Assembly (NCBI GenBank): GCA_903772945.1
Contig: CAICTM010000275.1
Location: 1 to 64,000 of the forward strand
Source of the DNA: Seminavis robusta
Taxonomy: Eukaryota > Bacillariophyta > Bacillariophyceae > Naviculales > Naviculaceae
DNA: 64,000 nucleotides
Reading direction: 5' to 3'
Below the pieces are notes generated by a model that ran no database searches, was not told the DNA's origin, and saw nothing but the letters and a program-made list of their open reading frames with translations. Position 1 is the stretch's first letter. Each line of letters starts with the position of its first letter. Positions 31,501 through 40,866 of this stretch are shown one piece after another. The position numbers and the translations under genes were made by a program.

Positions 31501-32534
31501 GTTTGATTGCCGCTGTTGTTGTTGCTATTGTTGTTGAAATCATTGGTGTTTGCCGCTGTCTTGGCGGAATTTTCCGCCAATACTTTTCCCTTGAGCGTGA
31601 CTTTTAGAAAATCCTCCAGTGACCAGTATTGTGGATTCCCTGCTGTCCCATCACTTGGAGGAGCGACAATTTGTCCCGATGTAGGTCCTTGCAGGCTTCT
31701 GCGACCGTGTACCAACCACCCATTCTTGACGGCCACTTCTCGCGCTTTCCGGTAGATTTCCTTGATGACAAACTTGTCCACGGTGGTCGTGGCGCTTCCC
31801 GTTTTTTGCTGCAAAAAGGAGGTTCGAAAACTGACAGCAACCTTACTCCCCAGAATCCAAGTACCATGGGTTGTGTCTTTGACCAGATCTTTTGCCACGG
31901 CCGCACAAAGAATTTTAGCATTGTCGATCGGATTGGTCTGCAACAAGTCGTCTGAACTGGCAGAGCGACTGTTGTTGTTGCTGTTGCTGCCGTTCTGTTG
32001 CTGATTGACAAAGGGCGACAAGACATCCTTCTCAAAACTCAACGGAATATCCGCACTAGACTTGAGAAGACTCGCCGCCGTGCTGTCATTCCCATACATG
32101 ACGACGGACATGACGCCGCGATCCCGCAGTTTGCTCAGCGTGTAGGCATAGTCTCCATCACTGGTCAGCAACACCACACACGGCTTGCAGTCGTCGTTGC
32201 TGCGAACGGCAGAGTCCCAGGCAAACGTCAAGACATCGGCAATCAACTTCTTGTCCAGCGTCTCCTTTTGGTTGCGCCGGGGAGTGTTGACCAAATCAAA
32301 GCCACTCGAATCCAAGGCACTCCACATGTTGTTGCCGTCGGCACCCGCTGCCATGTCAAAGTACAGGCGTCGATCCACAATCCGACCATGCTTCGACACG
32401 GCTTGAACAATCGCCTTGGCCGCATCCGCCGGCTTGGCCCACGATGGCAAGGGCAAATTCTGATAATCCCAAAACACGGAAAGTTCTCGCCCATCCGTCG
32501 CAGCCGTGCCGCGGCGCTGATCACCAAATGGCAT
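28569..32534 (-). CDS. NYN-domain ribonuclease-like protein with repeated winged-helix-like and RRM-like units
   Basis: A single exon of 3,966 bp, 1,321 residues. An N-terminal NYN (PIN-like) nuclease domain, about residues 15-175, has the acidic residues expected: Asp23 and Asn26 in FWDYQNLP, an Asp in KLIADVLTFA, and TSDGDYAYTLSKLRDRG. The rest is modular. Three units resemble LOTUS/OST-HTH-type winged helices, each ending near a GRR.L..P motif (GWLVHGRRSL, IEVGRRLKVG, VEMGRRDLRS). Four RRM-like units start with FVKNVPTNSRIKDLVQYLE or close variants (FLKNVPRCNINELVQYLE; LFVLGLPVGTDIRTFVTFLE; FLTNLPRSLEIQELVDYLE). The C-terminal 250 residues are acidic, Pro-rich and disordered. By analogy with MARF1-like NYN proteins it probably cleaves or regulates RNA. 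The domain names for the repeats are inference from pattern. Confidence 0.85.
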   Translation of the reverse strand: MPFGDQRRGTAATDGRELSVFWDYQNLPLPSWAKPADAAKAIVQAVSKHGRIVDRRLYFDMAAGADGNNMWSALDSSGFDLVNTPRRNQKETLDKKLIADVLTFAWDSAVRSNDDCKPCVVLLTSDGDYAYTLSKLRDRGVMSVVMYGNDSTAASLLKSSADIPLSFEKDVLSPFVNQQQNGSNSNNNSRSASSDDLLQTNPIDNAKILCAAVAKDLVKDTTHGTWILGSKVAVSFRTSFLQQKTGSATTTVDKFVIKEIYRKAREVAVKNGWLVHGRRSLQGPTSGQIVAPPSDGTAGNPQYWSLEDFLKVTLKGKVLAENSAKTAANTNDFNNNSNNNSGNQTNSANLFVKNVPTNSRIKDLVQYLEQEFSVVIVKGYTKKMHPNAQYMFASIQVETVQMGEHLCRSAGANRIKLNNRTLEVCFDRNVKSYSGPSEHYYERNANASSSSSSVNKQRLSSTSADSMDDGDNDKVYKLGIDRDGNNTKLFLKNVPRCNINELVQYLEQEHQVHIIQANVQKAHPKSSFQFAHVVVGSKDEAERLLAISGKPQFKMFERIMNVSYELSEKSYCGSKGDPDGYYERPASERAAANQDDDITTLCKIIRARMVQQHQLGTDGLPDGWFEGGGVADAFHTLIDKKKGKGCQMSEQAKERFKKARADAANQKRIEVGRRLKVGPRTGDINPVGFKCDTSRYSGEIYIRLAQNVTGTDSSGGSASAAETKNLFVLGLPVGTDIRTFVTFLETSYKCVVQRAMLVAAKLNLCSAHIELATSQEAANLLQVAISGTGVTFGEGRLAISPDLRVPTFSGNDLTRLYEASNDQPVPATIVSVPRTVETCSVSGDTQSQESTEDSQVDVTLEFDDEALLCRVLYEQCVNSNGFDSENPDYSQWKAMGSAGSDFQGLFLKRFSSDEAKQRFKTTRENGIAEGLVEMGRRDLRSPTKEVVLVPFYSYGQGSSNTSLSLDSYLRLTMKGIWEAEKVPMLKKAQQRPSASKSKNNAFLTNLPRSLEIQELVDYLEHTYKITIKRAAVDPVHPMAKTASAHVEFQTDKDLATIASVDRDRRLVYAGKALRLVSDRKIPNWATVDPRFFYERKDVKNPEEEENNAQKKYAVNDSIFTGTDASTDLNTTFDTSNMLFGDNLSLLYPQEMERTSGLSFEIDSGDPKAGVSNMFFPSHTSYNDAGGGLGFTSADTKEATDALGFTIPEAADLPPFEATDLSLNGASSPFAQGPSYKSLVFPLIKDAAETPQEEPVSRPSLVPTEASSEVSPVEGLAMSPMESPELSQIQFEANEVSPLEAPGLPAMESLVGPSNEPDSLWS

Positions 32535-33104
32535 CTTGCTAGCTAGCTAGTTACCTCTCTCCCTACCTCTGTCCTTGCCTTGCCTTGGTACCGGTACCAC
32601 CACACGCTTGGTCAGCAATTGCGACAGCTTGAAGCTATCGAGACCAGAAGCGAGATATGAAGGTCGGCTGCAAACACGACGCTCTTCGGCGAGGCGTCCG
32701 CGACTTTAGGAAAGGTATGTGCATAAATGACACATAGATGGGGTAAACATTGCCTTGTAATATTTACATTAATTTACCTCATCTAATGATTTGATGGGTC
32801 GCACATTTGCTTTGGAAGTCTGCGGCTTTCCTACTGTACCGGTATGCTACCGGTTCCGCCGGTAGGAAGTACTGGACAACCAGATGCTCAATGCGTCACC
32901 TTGACCGCTCATGGGACTGGGACTTGTGCCGAGATGTACCATTACAAAGGACGGGATGGGAACGCTACATCGTCATCATCACCGTCAACATAGTACGGTA
33001 CCTTGACCAAGGAAATGCAGTGCAGGGCAGTCCTCCAGCACCAAGTGGTGCTCTCCTTCTCCGTTTCCCAAAAAGAAGCAGCAGCTGGCTAGCTAGTAGC
33101 TAGC
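32535..33104. other. promoter side of the NYN gene
   Basis: Starts with a GCTAGCTAGCTAG run (32539-32551) just before the NYN start codon and a GGTACCGGTACC palindrome at 32587-32598. No gene seen. Confidence 0.4.
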
Positions 33105-34320
33105 TTTTCTGCTTTGGTTGGCTCGTATTATCAGTGTGGTTCAGGCTACTTTCTCTCATGGTCAGCTTGCTTGGCACACATGGCAGAAGGAGGAATACTG
33201 TCCTGCACCAGCATCCCAGTTTGGCTGCATTGACTGAACAGTTGGACCAGTAGTGATCAAACATATCAGACAGCAAGGATGCACCACCCAAATGGGAAAC
33301 AAAGCAATGCCCCGAAACTGGAGCGCTTGCCAAAACATACCCTTCATGTCTTTGACACTGCCAACATTCCAAGTGCTCAGGACCATTGTTGTTTTAAAAA
33401 GGCACTGGAACTTGCTCAAATCAGCACCAAAGTTAGTTGTTGTGGTCCATAAAGAACTTTGGAACAACCTTGTACCTGGCCAACACACCAGAATTCATTG
33501 GGGCCATACCTGGCAACAACTTCTTGTATTGCATCAGCATCTCCTCAAAAGTAATTGTTCACCACTGTTTGGATATGGGTCTGTCCATCAATTTCATTGT
33601 ATCCATCAGAGTTAAAACAGACTGGTGTTGAAGGGGGATTGCTGGGCATTGCGAAGGGATGCCACTGGGAGAATTCATTGACATCCCAGAAGGACTTTCA
33701 CTGGGCTCTGAGTTTGGCTCCTGGCTGGTACTGGTACTAACTGATGGTACAGCAACACTGGGACTCTATGTGGGCTCTGAGCTGGGCCCTTGACTGGTGC
33801 TCACTGGTGGCGCAAAGCTGAGACAAATTGTTGGTACCAAACTTGGAATGGCACTTGGAGCTGTTGTGGGGCTTCTACTTGGGGGAGATGATGGGGTACC
33901 ATGTCACGAGGAAATGCACTCGTTTTACTTCTGGTACCTGGTACTGGTACTGGTACTGGTACTGGTACTGGTACTGGTGCTGGGCTTGGGCTTGGGCTTG
34001 GGCTTGGGCTTGGGCTTGGGCTGATGCTGGGTGCTTCAGGAACATTGGACTCCATACACCCTTGTGATGATAGACAGGATTTTTCAGCCTCAGGACACGT
34101 TGAATGTGTGAAGGCCCAATAGGGGGTTGCAGTGGATGGCAGGAGTTGACCCCATGCACAAAGATCTTGCTGAAAACTGTCCGCACTCTCAAACATGTAC
34201 TGGATACTCTCAGCCTTCTGGACATTCCACACAGATACGTCTTGGTTGAACCATGTTGCGTCTTCAAGCATTTTGTCCGATGGTTGGTGTTGTACGCTTT
34301 CCAGCCGTCTCACCGAGTTG
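33105..34320 (-). pseudogene. decayed DUF285 (BspA-like repeat) surface-type gene
   Basis: DUF285 repeats are 25-residue leucine-rich-like units with W-x-V/T-S-x-V-x-x-M-x-x-M-F. Two fragments are clear on the minus strand. One near 34140-34290 is DATWFNQDVSVWNVQKAESI followed by a YMF step and FQQDLCAWG. The other near 33360-33400 is LSTWNVGSVKDMKGMF. Between them lie a Ser-Pro/Val-Pro low-complexity stretch and a block CVGQVQGC. The parts sit in different frames with in-frame stops and no plausible introns, so this looks like a dead copy of a family that is common and secreted or cell-surface in diatoms. It could also be the join of two neighbouring remnants. Confidence 0.6.
33932..34021. 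repeat. two adjoining hexanucleotide microsatellites
   Basis: About seven copies of TACTGG are followed directly by about seven copies of GGGCTT. On the minus strand they read as Pro-Val and Ser-Pro/Ala-Pro dipeptide repeats within the decayed DUF285 gene. Confidence 0.9.
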
Positions 34321-35172
34321 CCTTCTCCCGCGAGACTGCATCAAGAAAGAGTATGTGCTTCCACTCCTGCGCCGCCTAGATTGCACGATCGGGTCCTGCT
34401 GTATATGCAATGTTTCCTATCAAATCAGGCAACCCGGGCATATCACCATTGGAGCGGAAATGCTTGGCCGCAATCCAGCACCCGCGCCACTGTCAATTCT
34501 TCTTTGTCCCGTCTGTTGTCGTTGACATCAAATCCGTCAAAGGCTAAAAACAGTAGGCAACAATAAAACGCCGCGAATAGCAAGGGATGCTGTAGTGTAT
34601 AAAACCTTGCAGCACCGTACTTGTTGCCTCCTTTGCTCGGTTTTGAAGATACTATATTCGTACGGCGAAGATTGGAAGTATTGGCTTTGAACTTCAATGC
34701 GCATTCTCCACACCGCAACAGTGAAAAAATCAGTTGGTTGATGAAAGGAGATGTGCAGTGGAAAAAGCAGTTAGTTGATGAAAGGAGATGCCTCTTGTCA
34801 AAGGTTGCATGCTCCAGCCTGATGTTGGGCTGGGTGGGTTGGGTTTGTTCTGCGCTGAAGATTCTCTTTCCAAAGCTTCTTGGAGTCACTCCCGTGCAGC
34901 CTGCCAGTCTTGGAATAGCAGTCTGTCCGATGTCAGTGTTGGTGCTGTGATGCGCTCCCAGCCAGTGATGGTTGGGAGATAAAATAGAGAAGTCCGTTTT
35001 CAGGGGATGGAGTCGTGGAAGAACCCTGACAGGTGACAGTGGACTGATCGTCTGATTGCATCTTCGCATCTTGGGCTCACAATTTGGACACAAAACCAAA
35101 GTAAACGCAAACAACAAACAGAACACTTCTAACTACTATCAACAAATCGGCAAAAACACAAGACAACAACTG
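34321..35172. other. spacer upstream of the vWA gene
   Basis: A minus-strand frame at 34443-35126 (227 codons) covers this region but lacks any family feature. I treat it as chance or as the eroded N-terminal side of the DUF285 gene. The vWA promoter must lie at the right end. Confidence 0.35.
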
Positions 35173-36416
35173 ATGAGCAAGACATATGATGCTATTCCTG
35201 TGGTTCTCCTAGCAGAGCCACTCGATTCGCCTAACAACACGCGCACCACCAACTTGGCCCTTGCCAAAAAGCAGCACAAGGACATTGATGAGCTGCAACT
35301 GGAGCGCTTGGTCGAGCAAGGATACTCACGTGGCCTTGCAGAGAGCTTGACCAAGACCAAGGCCGCCTTTGGCCAACGTATCTGGATCATTGACAACTCT
35401 GGAAGCATGCGCCACACTGATGGACATCGCATTGTCCCCACTCTGAAGAAGGGGGACGTCAAGATGGTTCCATGCTCTCGTTGGGAAGAAATTCAAGAAT
35501 GTGTCAAATATCACATTGCAATGGCAGGAGCAATTGAGGCTTCCACATACTTTCGATTCCTGAATCACCCCGGTGCAAATGTGGGCCCTCAGCAATTCTC
35601 AGTTGCTGACAACTCTGAGCGCATCATGGAGGATGTCCATGATGCCCAAAACATCATCCGCCGTGCCAAGCCTGGTGGCTGCACACCACTCACCAGCCAC
35701 ATCCTGGAAATCCACCGTGAAGTCAAGGCATTGGCCCCTGAGCTTCGCAGGACTGGCCAGAGAGTGACAATTGTCATTGCCACCGATGGGCTACCGACTG
35801 ACGAATGTGGCTATGGTGGCGAGGTCCTGCAGAAGGAGTTCGTAGATGCTCTTCGCATGTTGGAGGGCCTCCCTGTGTGGGTTGTGATCCGCCTCTGCAC
35901 CGATGAAGACAAAGTCGTGGAGTTCTAGTAAGTTCAGCTTCCGCCATCTCCTTCTGTTTGATTCCATTCATTCTCTGACCTTCCTTTCTGCTTGATTTGA
36001 TTCGTTTCAACAGCAATGATCTTGATGTGATCCTTGAACTTTCTGTGGAAGTTCTTGATGACTTTGTGGCTGAGGCCAAGGAAGTCTGTGAATTCAACCC
36101 TTGGCTGAACTATGCTTTGCCAATTCACCGCATGCGTGAGATGGGCTACCATGATCGTGTGTTCGACATGCTTGACGAGAGGCTGCTGACTAAGAGCGAG
36201 CTTCGTGATTTCTGCTTTCTCCTCTTTGGAGAATCGAACTTTGATGGCGTCCCTGATCCTTCTTTGGACTGGGATGGATTCATCCAGAATGTGGAGAGAC
36301 TTCTCCAGTCAGAATCTCTTCAGTGGAACCCGGTCAAGCAGCGCATGAAGCCCTGGATCAGTGTCAAAAAGCTCAACCGCTGCTATGGTGGTGGTGCCAC
36401 CTGCGTGATTCTGTAA
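35173..36416 (+). CDS. von Willebrand factor A domain protein with C-terminal CaaX box (two exons)
   Basis: Exon 1 35173-35927, GTAAGT donor, 86-bp intron, exon 2 36014-36416; 385 residues. ATG 35173 (MSKTYDAIPV) is preferred over an upstream Met at 35056, whose extension is Asn/Gln-rich leader-like. Residues 39-60 (DELQLERLVEQGYSRGLAES) look like a UBA-type helix pair. The vWA domain has a full metal-ion site: DNSGS at residues 74-78, a Thr in GGCTPLTS, and Asp in IATDGLPTDE. The C-terminal part, coded by exon 2, is helical. It ends in Cys-Val-Ile-Leu, a CaaX box whose final Leu favours geranylgeranylation, so the protein is probably lipid-anchored on a cytosolic membrane face. Its ligand is unknown. 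Confidence 0.88.
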
Positions 36417-37055
36417 CGAACGGCACCTCACTTCATGCACCACCTCAAAGAGACCCGGCAAGCCCGCGAAAGAACTCACCGAAACCGACATGAATACATG
36501 TAGCCTGCATAATTCTGTAATGCATTTGATTCCATAACTTCAATGATTCCATTCGTTTTTTTTGTATACGATACGGTACGCCCGATTGATTCTTGGATAT
36601 TTAAATATGGTGCACTGTAGGGTTGTGGTGACGAAGATCTTCGCAAAAGACAATCAAAGCAAAGGGTTCGAAGCAAGCGATTTATGAAAAAGCAAAGATG
36701 AACGTAGCATTGGGAGCGCGTTGAGAAAAATGAGGCAACGTGACAACGTGACGGCTGCGTGGCTCACTCACTTCCATCCAGTCACGAATTGTTTTGGAAC
36801 TTCGATTGATCATTTCTAACTTTTTACCCTTGTTGTATAGGGCGGGTTTGGGGATGAAAGCAAGGTAAGCTAGTCCAAGTACACTGTATCAGTTGTCTGT
36901 CAATTCTGTTGTATTGACTCTGTCGTTCCTTTTGTCGGCAACTCTTCTGTGGGCTGCGATAAAAGGGAGGAGAAAAAGGAGACAATGGCCTTTTGCTGTG
37001 ACCCGGCAAAGCTTGAGTCACTAGTCAAACAAGACTGCCAGTTCTCCTTTTTAGC
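36417..37055. other. spacer
   Basis: 3' end of the vWA gene and promoter of the dioxygenase gene on the same strand. No gene seen. Confidence 0.4.
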
Positions 37056-38408
37056 ATGGCTGTACATTCCGACTATCGACAGCTTTGGCAACAAAAGAGC
37101 ACCATGACGACCGAAACGACCGCTTTCACAGAAGAGGAACTTTCTCAGATACGTTCCAAGACTGTGGAAATAATGGGACATCTTGAGAAAAAAGAAATGA
37201 TACCAAAATCTTGGATTCGAGATGGCCATGAGATTGACGCCAACGACCAGAGATCTGACCGTTGCATGTACTTTGATACCCATGGTTTCATCAAGGTAGA
37301 TCAGTTTTCTGGTATGTACGACATTGGTGGTATTGGTTGGCTTAATTTTTTGTGTATGGAAGAAGGGCAAGCTTGGCTGCTTGATTGACCGGAAGGCGGA
37401 CTATGAATTGGTACTTTTGTGAGTGTTGTGTTGCTCATGGGAACTCTAACTTTTTTGGCAATTTCACTGCGATATTTTTGTTTGGCAGACAAGAAGGAAG
37501 TAGAAGCACTGCGAAACCAAATGGGATCACTTGCAGAACAGTGGGATCCTTCCTCTGGAATTGATTCCTTTGGGACGGATACAAAAGAGAATCGGAGTCG
37601 AGGAGACTATTTTTTGGAAAGCTCGAGCAAAGTTCATTTCTTTGCCGAACCGACGGCTCTGCTGGACAAAGAGAACAATCAAAAGGAGTTGAAACCCGAA
37701 TATCAAACAGACAAATTATCCGCGCTCAACAAATCCGGTCATGCCATGCACATGATCCCTGGCGCCTTTCAAAACTATGCCAAGAGCGAAAAGGTTCGAA
37801 ATTTGGTCCTGGACTTGGGGTGGAAGGATCCCGTAGTGCCACAGAGCATGTATATCTTCAAACAGAAACGAATTGGAGGAACCGTGACATCCCATCAGGA
37901 TTCCACCTTTTTGTACACGACACCCAAACAATCCTGCTTGGGCTTGTGGTTGGCCCTGCACGACGCAACCTTGGACAACGGGTGTCTCTGGGTGCGACCT
38001 GGATCGCACTGGGAATCCACGAGGCGACAATTCAAACGCAATCCACTGCATTTTGGAAAAGAGGCTGTCAAAACTAGAAGCAATGAGGCCAATGGTGACA
38101 CGTCGGCGCCCAAGTTTGAAATGGAGGATTTGGACGGGGTCCAGCAGATCCCCTGGGATGGAGCCATTCCGGAGGGTGGCTACGATGCCTTGCTGGAAGC
38201 AGGATTTGTGCCAGTGGAATGCAAAGCGGGAGACTTGTTGGCGTTCAATGGGGAACTAGACCACCTCAGTTTACCCAACTTTAGTGACAAACCACGACAT
38301 ACATTTCAGCTTCACATGGTCGAGGGAGACCGAGCGGGTGTCACGTGGTCAAAAAGCAATTGGCTGCAATATCCAGCCGGTCTTCCTTTCATGAGGTTAG
38401 TAGAGTAA
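37056..38408 (+). CDS. phytanoyl-CoA dioxygenase family protein, PHYHD1-like (two exons)
   Basis: An Fe(II)/2-oxoglutarate-dependent oxygenase. Exon 1 37056-37311, GTATGT donor, 177-bp intron, exon 2 37489-38408; 391 residues. Met17 at 37104 (context accATGa) is an equally good start. The iron ligands are visible: the HxD pair in SHQDSTFLYT (about residue 220) and a distal His in GELDHLSLPN (about 341). The segment from there on (FSDKPRHTFQLHMVEG, then TWSKSNWLQYP) closely follows human PHYHD1 rather than peroxisomal PHYH. I see no PTS1 or PTS2 signal, so it is probably cytosolic. A roughly 50-residue insert before the distal His (about 280-325) is unlike the animal protein. The natural substrate of this branch is not settled. 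Confidence 0.88.
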
Positions 38409-39069
38409 ACATCCTGATATTATATGTACTACCGTATGTATTGACCAATAGAAGTAGCATTAGTTTGAGGAGGGCACCTGCTTTACTAGCTAGCTAGGAA
38501 AGAATTCGTCAACCAAGTAGCCACCTTCGACCGTACCGCAGGGCAGAAATCATCTTGGTCCACCAACAATGATCGCTCGTTGATCGTACCAGTACAGTAC
38601 ATATAAGTTGAGCTTTAGGGCGGGCGATCGAGGTGCACCTGTGAATTCCTGGGTTGTAGGTGCCGTGCTTCGTTTTCAGTTTTCTAGAGCACGCAGTGGG
38701 TAAGACTAGCTTTTGAGCTACTAGTAGAATCTTGGGAGAAACTTTCCTGCTGGCTACCCATTGCCCAATGTGTATGCTGGCTGCAACTGGAAATGAGCTG
38801 GGTACATGCTAGCAGGTTGTCTTCCCAATAGCAAGTCCACTCGACTTCTTCATTACATGTAACCTGATCCATTATACATTATATATGTGTAGCTTGTTTT
38901 GACATAAACGGCCCAGCGTGGTCTCATCTAATATCTAGTCATAGTCTCGAGGGTCTGCTTGTTGCTGCATTGCAAGATCGTATGGTAAACCAACAACAAC
39001 CCCCTTTTTCCTTCATTGTCGTATCGAGTGCGTGATAACCATCATCGAAAGAACAATGGATGGCATCTT
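38409..39069. other. convergent spacer
   Basis: Between the 3' ends of the dioxygenase gene (+) and the small secreted-protein gene (-). No gene seen. Confidence 0.4.
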
Positions 39070-39519
39070 TCACTGCCAATCTCCAGCGTTGGTTTTTGGT
39101 CGCAATGGCTCTGCCCTTTTAATGCCCAGGAATGCCATGACATCTACGGCAGATTCATCCGGTAACACTTTGAAGGCGTCGGGAATTTGACACTCTTCTG
39201 CGGAATCGCACTCGTCGCCCTCGCATTCGCCCTCCATGTCCAGGAGCCGTTGCTCTTCTATGTCTCTTCGAAAAACAAAGGAACTCATGGCATCGACGCT
39301 ATCCCCATCAAAGACTCCAAACGACTGTTCCAGACGCTGACGAAACGCTCCGATCTCTTGCGGGTCGTGTTCTCGTTCGGCCGAAGCCTTCAACGCAGTG
39401 GATGATACCCCAAAGATGCCTCCTCCAATGGACGCCATTTCAAATCGTTGTCCCCATCCTGCCACCGACACGGCGTGGATTGTTAGCAATAGTAGCGATA
39501 GTCTCGTCGTCATGATCAT
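39070..39519 (-). CDS. small secreted acidic protein, unknown
   Basis: A 149-residue single-exon frame. MIMTTRLSLLLLTIHAVSVAGWGQ is a good signal peptide with cleavage after the Ala-Gly region (Met1 or Met3 as start). The mature part is acidic, with one short Cys cluster (GECEGDECDSAEECQ) that could bind metal or form disulfides. No known family comes to mind. Codon composition is like that of neighbouring genes and the frame is free of interruptions, which supports a real gene. Confidence 0.6.
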   Translation of the reverse strand: MIMTTRLSLLLLTIHAVSVAGWGQRFEMASIGGGIFGVSSTALKASAEREHDPQEIGAFRQRLEQSFGVFDGDSVDAMSSFVFRRDIEEQRLLDMEGECEGDECDSAEECQIPDAFKVLPDESAVDVMAFLGIKRAEPLRPKTNAGDWQ

Positions 39520-40275
39520 CTGTTGAGTCCAGAAAAAGAAAACTGTGAGTTTGCCATGGCCGATTGCTGCCTATCAGCAGTTGTCGATTGTGCTTCTTCT
39601 TGTGCTTCCACCCCTTTTCAGGCTTTCTTCTCCCCCTTTTGCAAAGCTTCCGGAGCCTTTGTGTCTGGGGGACAGGTGGCAAACGGGGCGGGGGAACTCA
39701 CAGTCCCAGCTGGTTCTTGACACCCCTTGTTCTCCAACCGGCCAAAAACTTTGCCACGTGGATCAGGATAATGTTAGAGTTAATGGAAAGCGCAATAGAG
39801 CCAAGATATCATGGTTTCTGATGAGTCAGCCTGTAGCAATGTAGCAATATTTTCAACGGTAGGAACAATAAATCCGCCAAGGATGAGCTGGATCAGAGTG
39901 TAATGATTAGAGTAGTCAATCCCCACTTTCAATTTCTACAGTAAAAGTTTATAATACAGGCTGGTTAACTCGTGATAAGACTTTACGTAGAAATTTTAGG
40001 GGCTATTCCAGAAAGCTTCTCTGTGACGATGTCTTTTCTGGAGAACACTGGTACCAGATGACGCTTGCAGATCAAGACATGAGCATCTGCCTTAGATCCG
40101 CCAAGGAACGCACGCAACACGAACACCTGAAATCTTTGCTCGAAAAAGATACGGCGAGCAGCAGCCCCTTTGACATCCAAACGATGGCACAAATAATTTT
40201 GGAGGAGCCATCATAAGCAGCCAACGCGTCTTACCTTATCCCGTTTCTACTTACATTCAGACTTATTCCATCACC
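39520..40275. other. spacer between divergent small genes
   Basis: Holds the promoters of the secreted protein (-) and the two-exon small gene (+). Short frames of 60-100 codons overlap here in several frames without protein-like features. Confidence 0.4.
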
Positions 40276-40866
40276 ATGACTGTTGCAGATTCTTTCAAAG
40301 GTGCCCGCCGTCTCTCTGCCCGCAATGATGAAGTTCTTTCCTTTGATGTTGGTGGTGAGTCCACTTCCTGATGGTTTTCTGTTGATTCTCTGTTCCTTGG
40401 TGTCGAAGTTCTGACGGGAAGATACCGGTGATAATGCTCTTCACCTTGTCAAGTGTTGACGACAGAGAGGGAGGGAAGAGCTCAGAAATGCAGTGTCAAG
40501 AAGTATTGTTCGAGTTAGGGATTGTTTGTATTTGGGTATGCTACCTCTCACACCTCCATTATCTTGCCTTTTTAAACACTACCAGATGACAGCGCCAAGT
40601 CGATGGAGTATTGCCAGAATTTGGCCAAAACTTTGAGTAGTGCAAGCCAGCTCCCCAAGGCTTGCGAGAAATACCCCAGCGTGGTTCAGGGATTGGAAAA
40701 GAAATCCGCCGATCAAAAATCCCAACTCAACAAGGCTTTCACGGGAATGTCTCCGGGACAAGCCCAGCGTGCCAAGGCCAACCGACTGAAGGGAGTGGAA
40801 ACTCAGGCTCAGTTCCAGCGACGCATGACTCGCTCTCACAGAATGTCGGGATCCCACCGTGCCTAA
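40276..40866 (+). CDS. small basic protein of unknown function (two exons)
   Basis: Exon 1 40276-40354 (MTVADSFKGARRLSARNDEV) ends at a GTGAGT donor. The 231-bp intron ends with CAG at 40585 and exon 2 runs 40586-40866; 119 residues. Exon 2 alone is open, but the join adds a start codon in good context (caccATGa) and keeps frame (FDVGDDSAKSMEYC). The protein is helical and ends in a strongly basic tail (QRRMTRSHRMSGSHRA). It matches no family I recognise. The clean splice and the helical, amphipathic composition support a real gene. Confidence 0.65.

Noticed and set aside
34443-35126. 227-codon minus-strand frame upstream of the vWA gene
   Set aside because: No family motif or coherent composition, and it overlaps the likely promoter and leader of the vWA gene; kept only as a possible edge of the DUF285 remnant.
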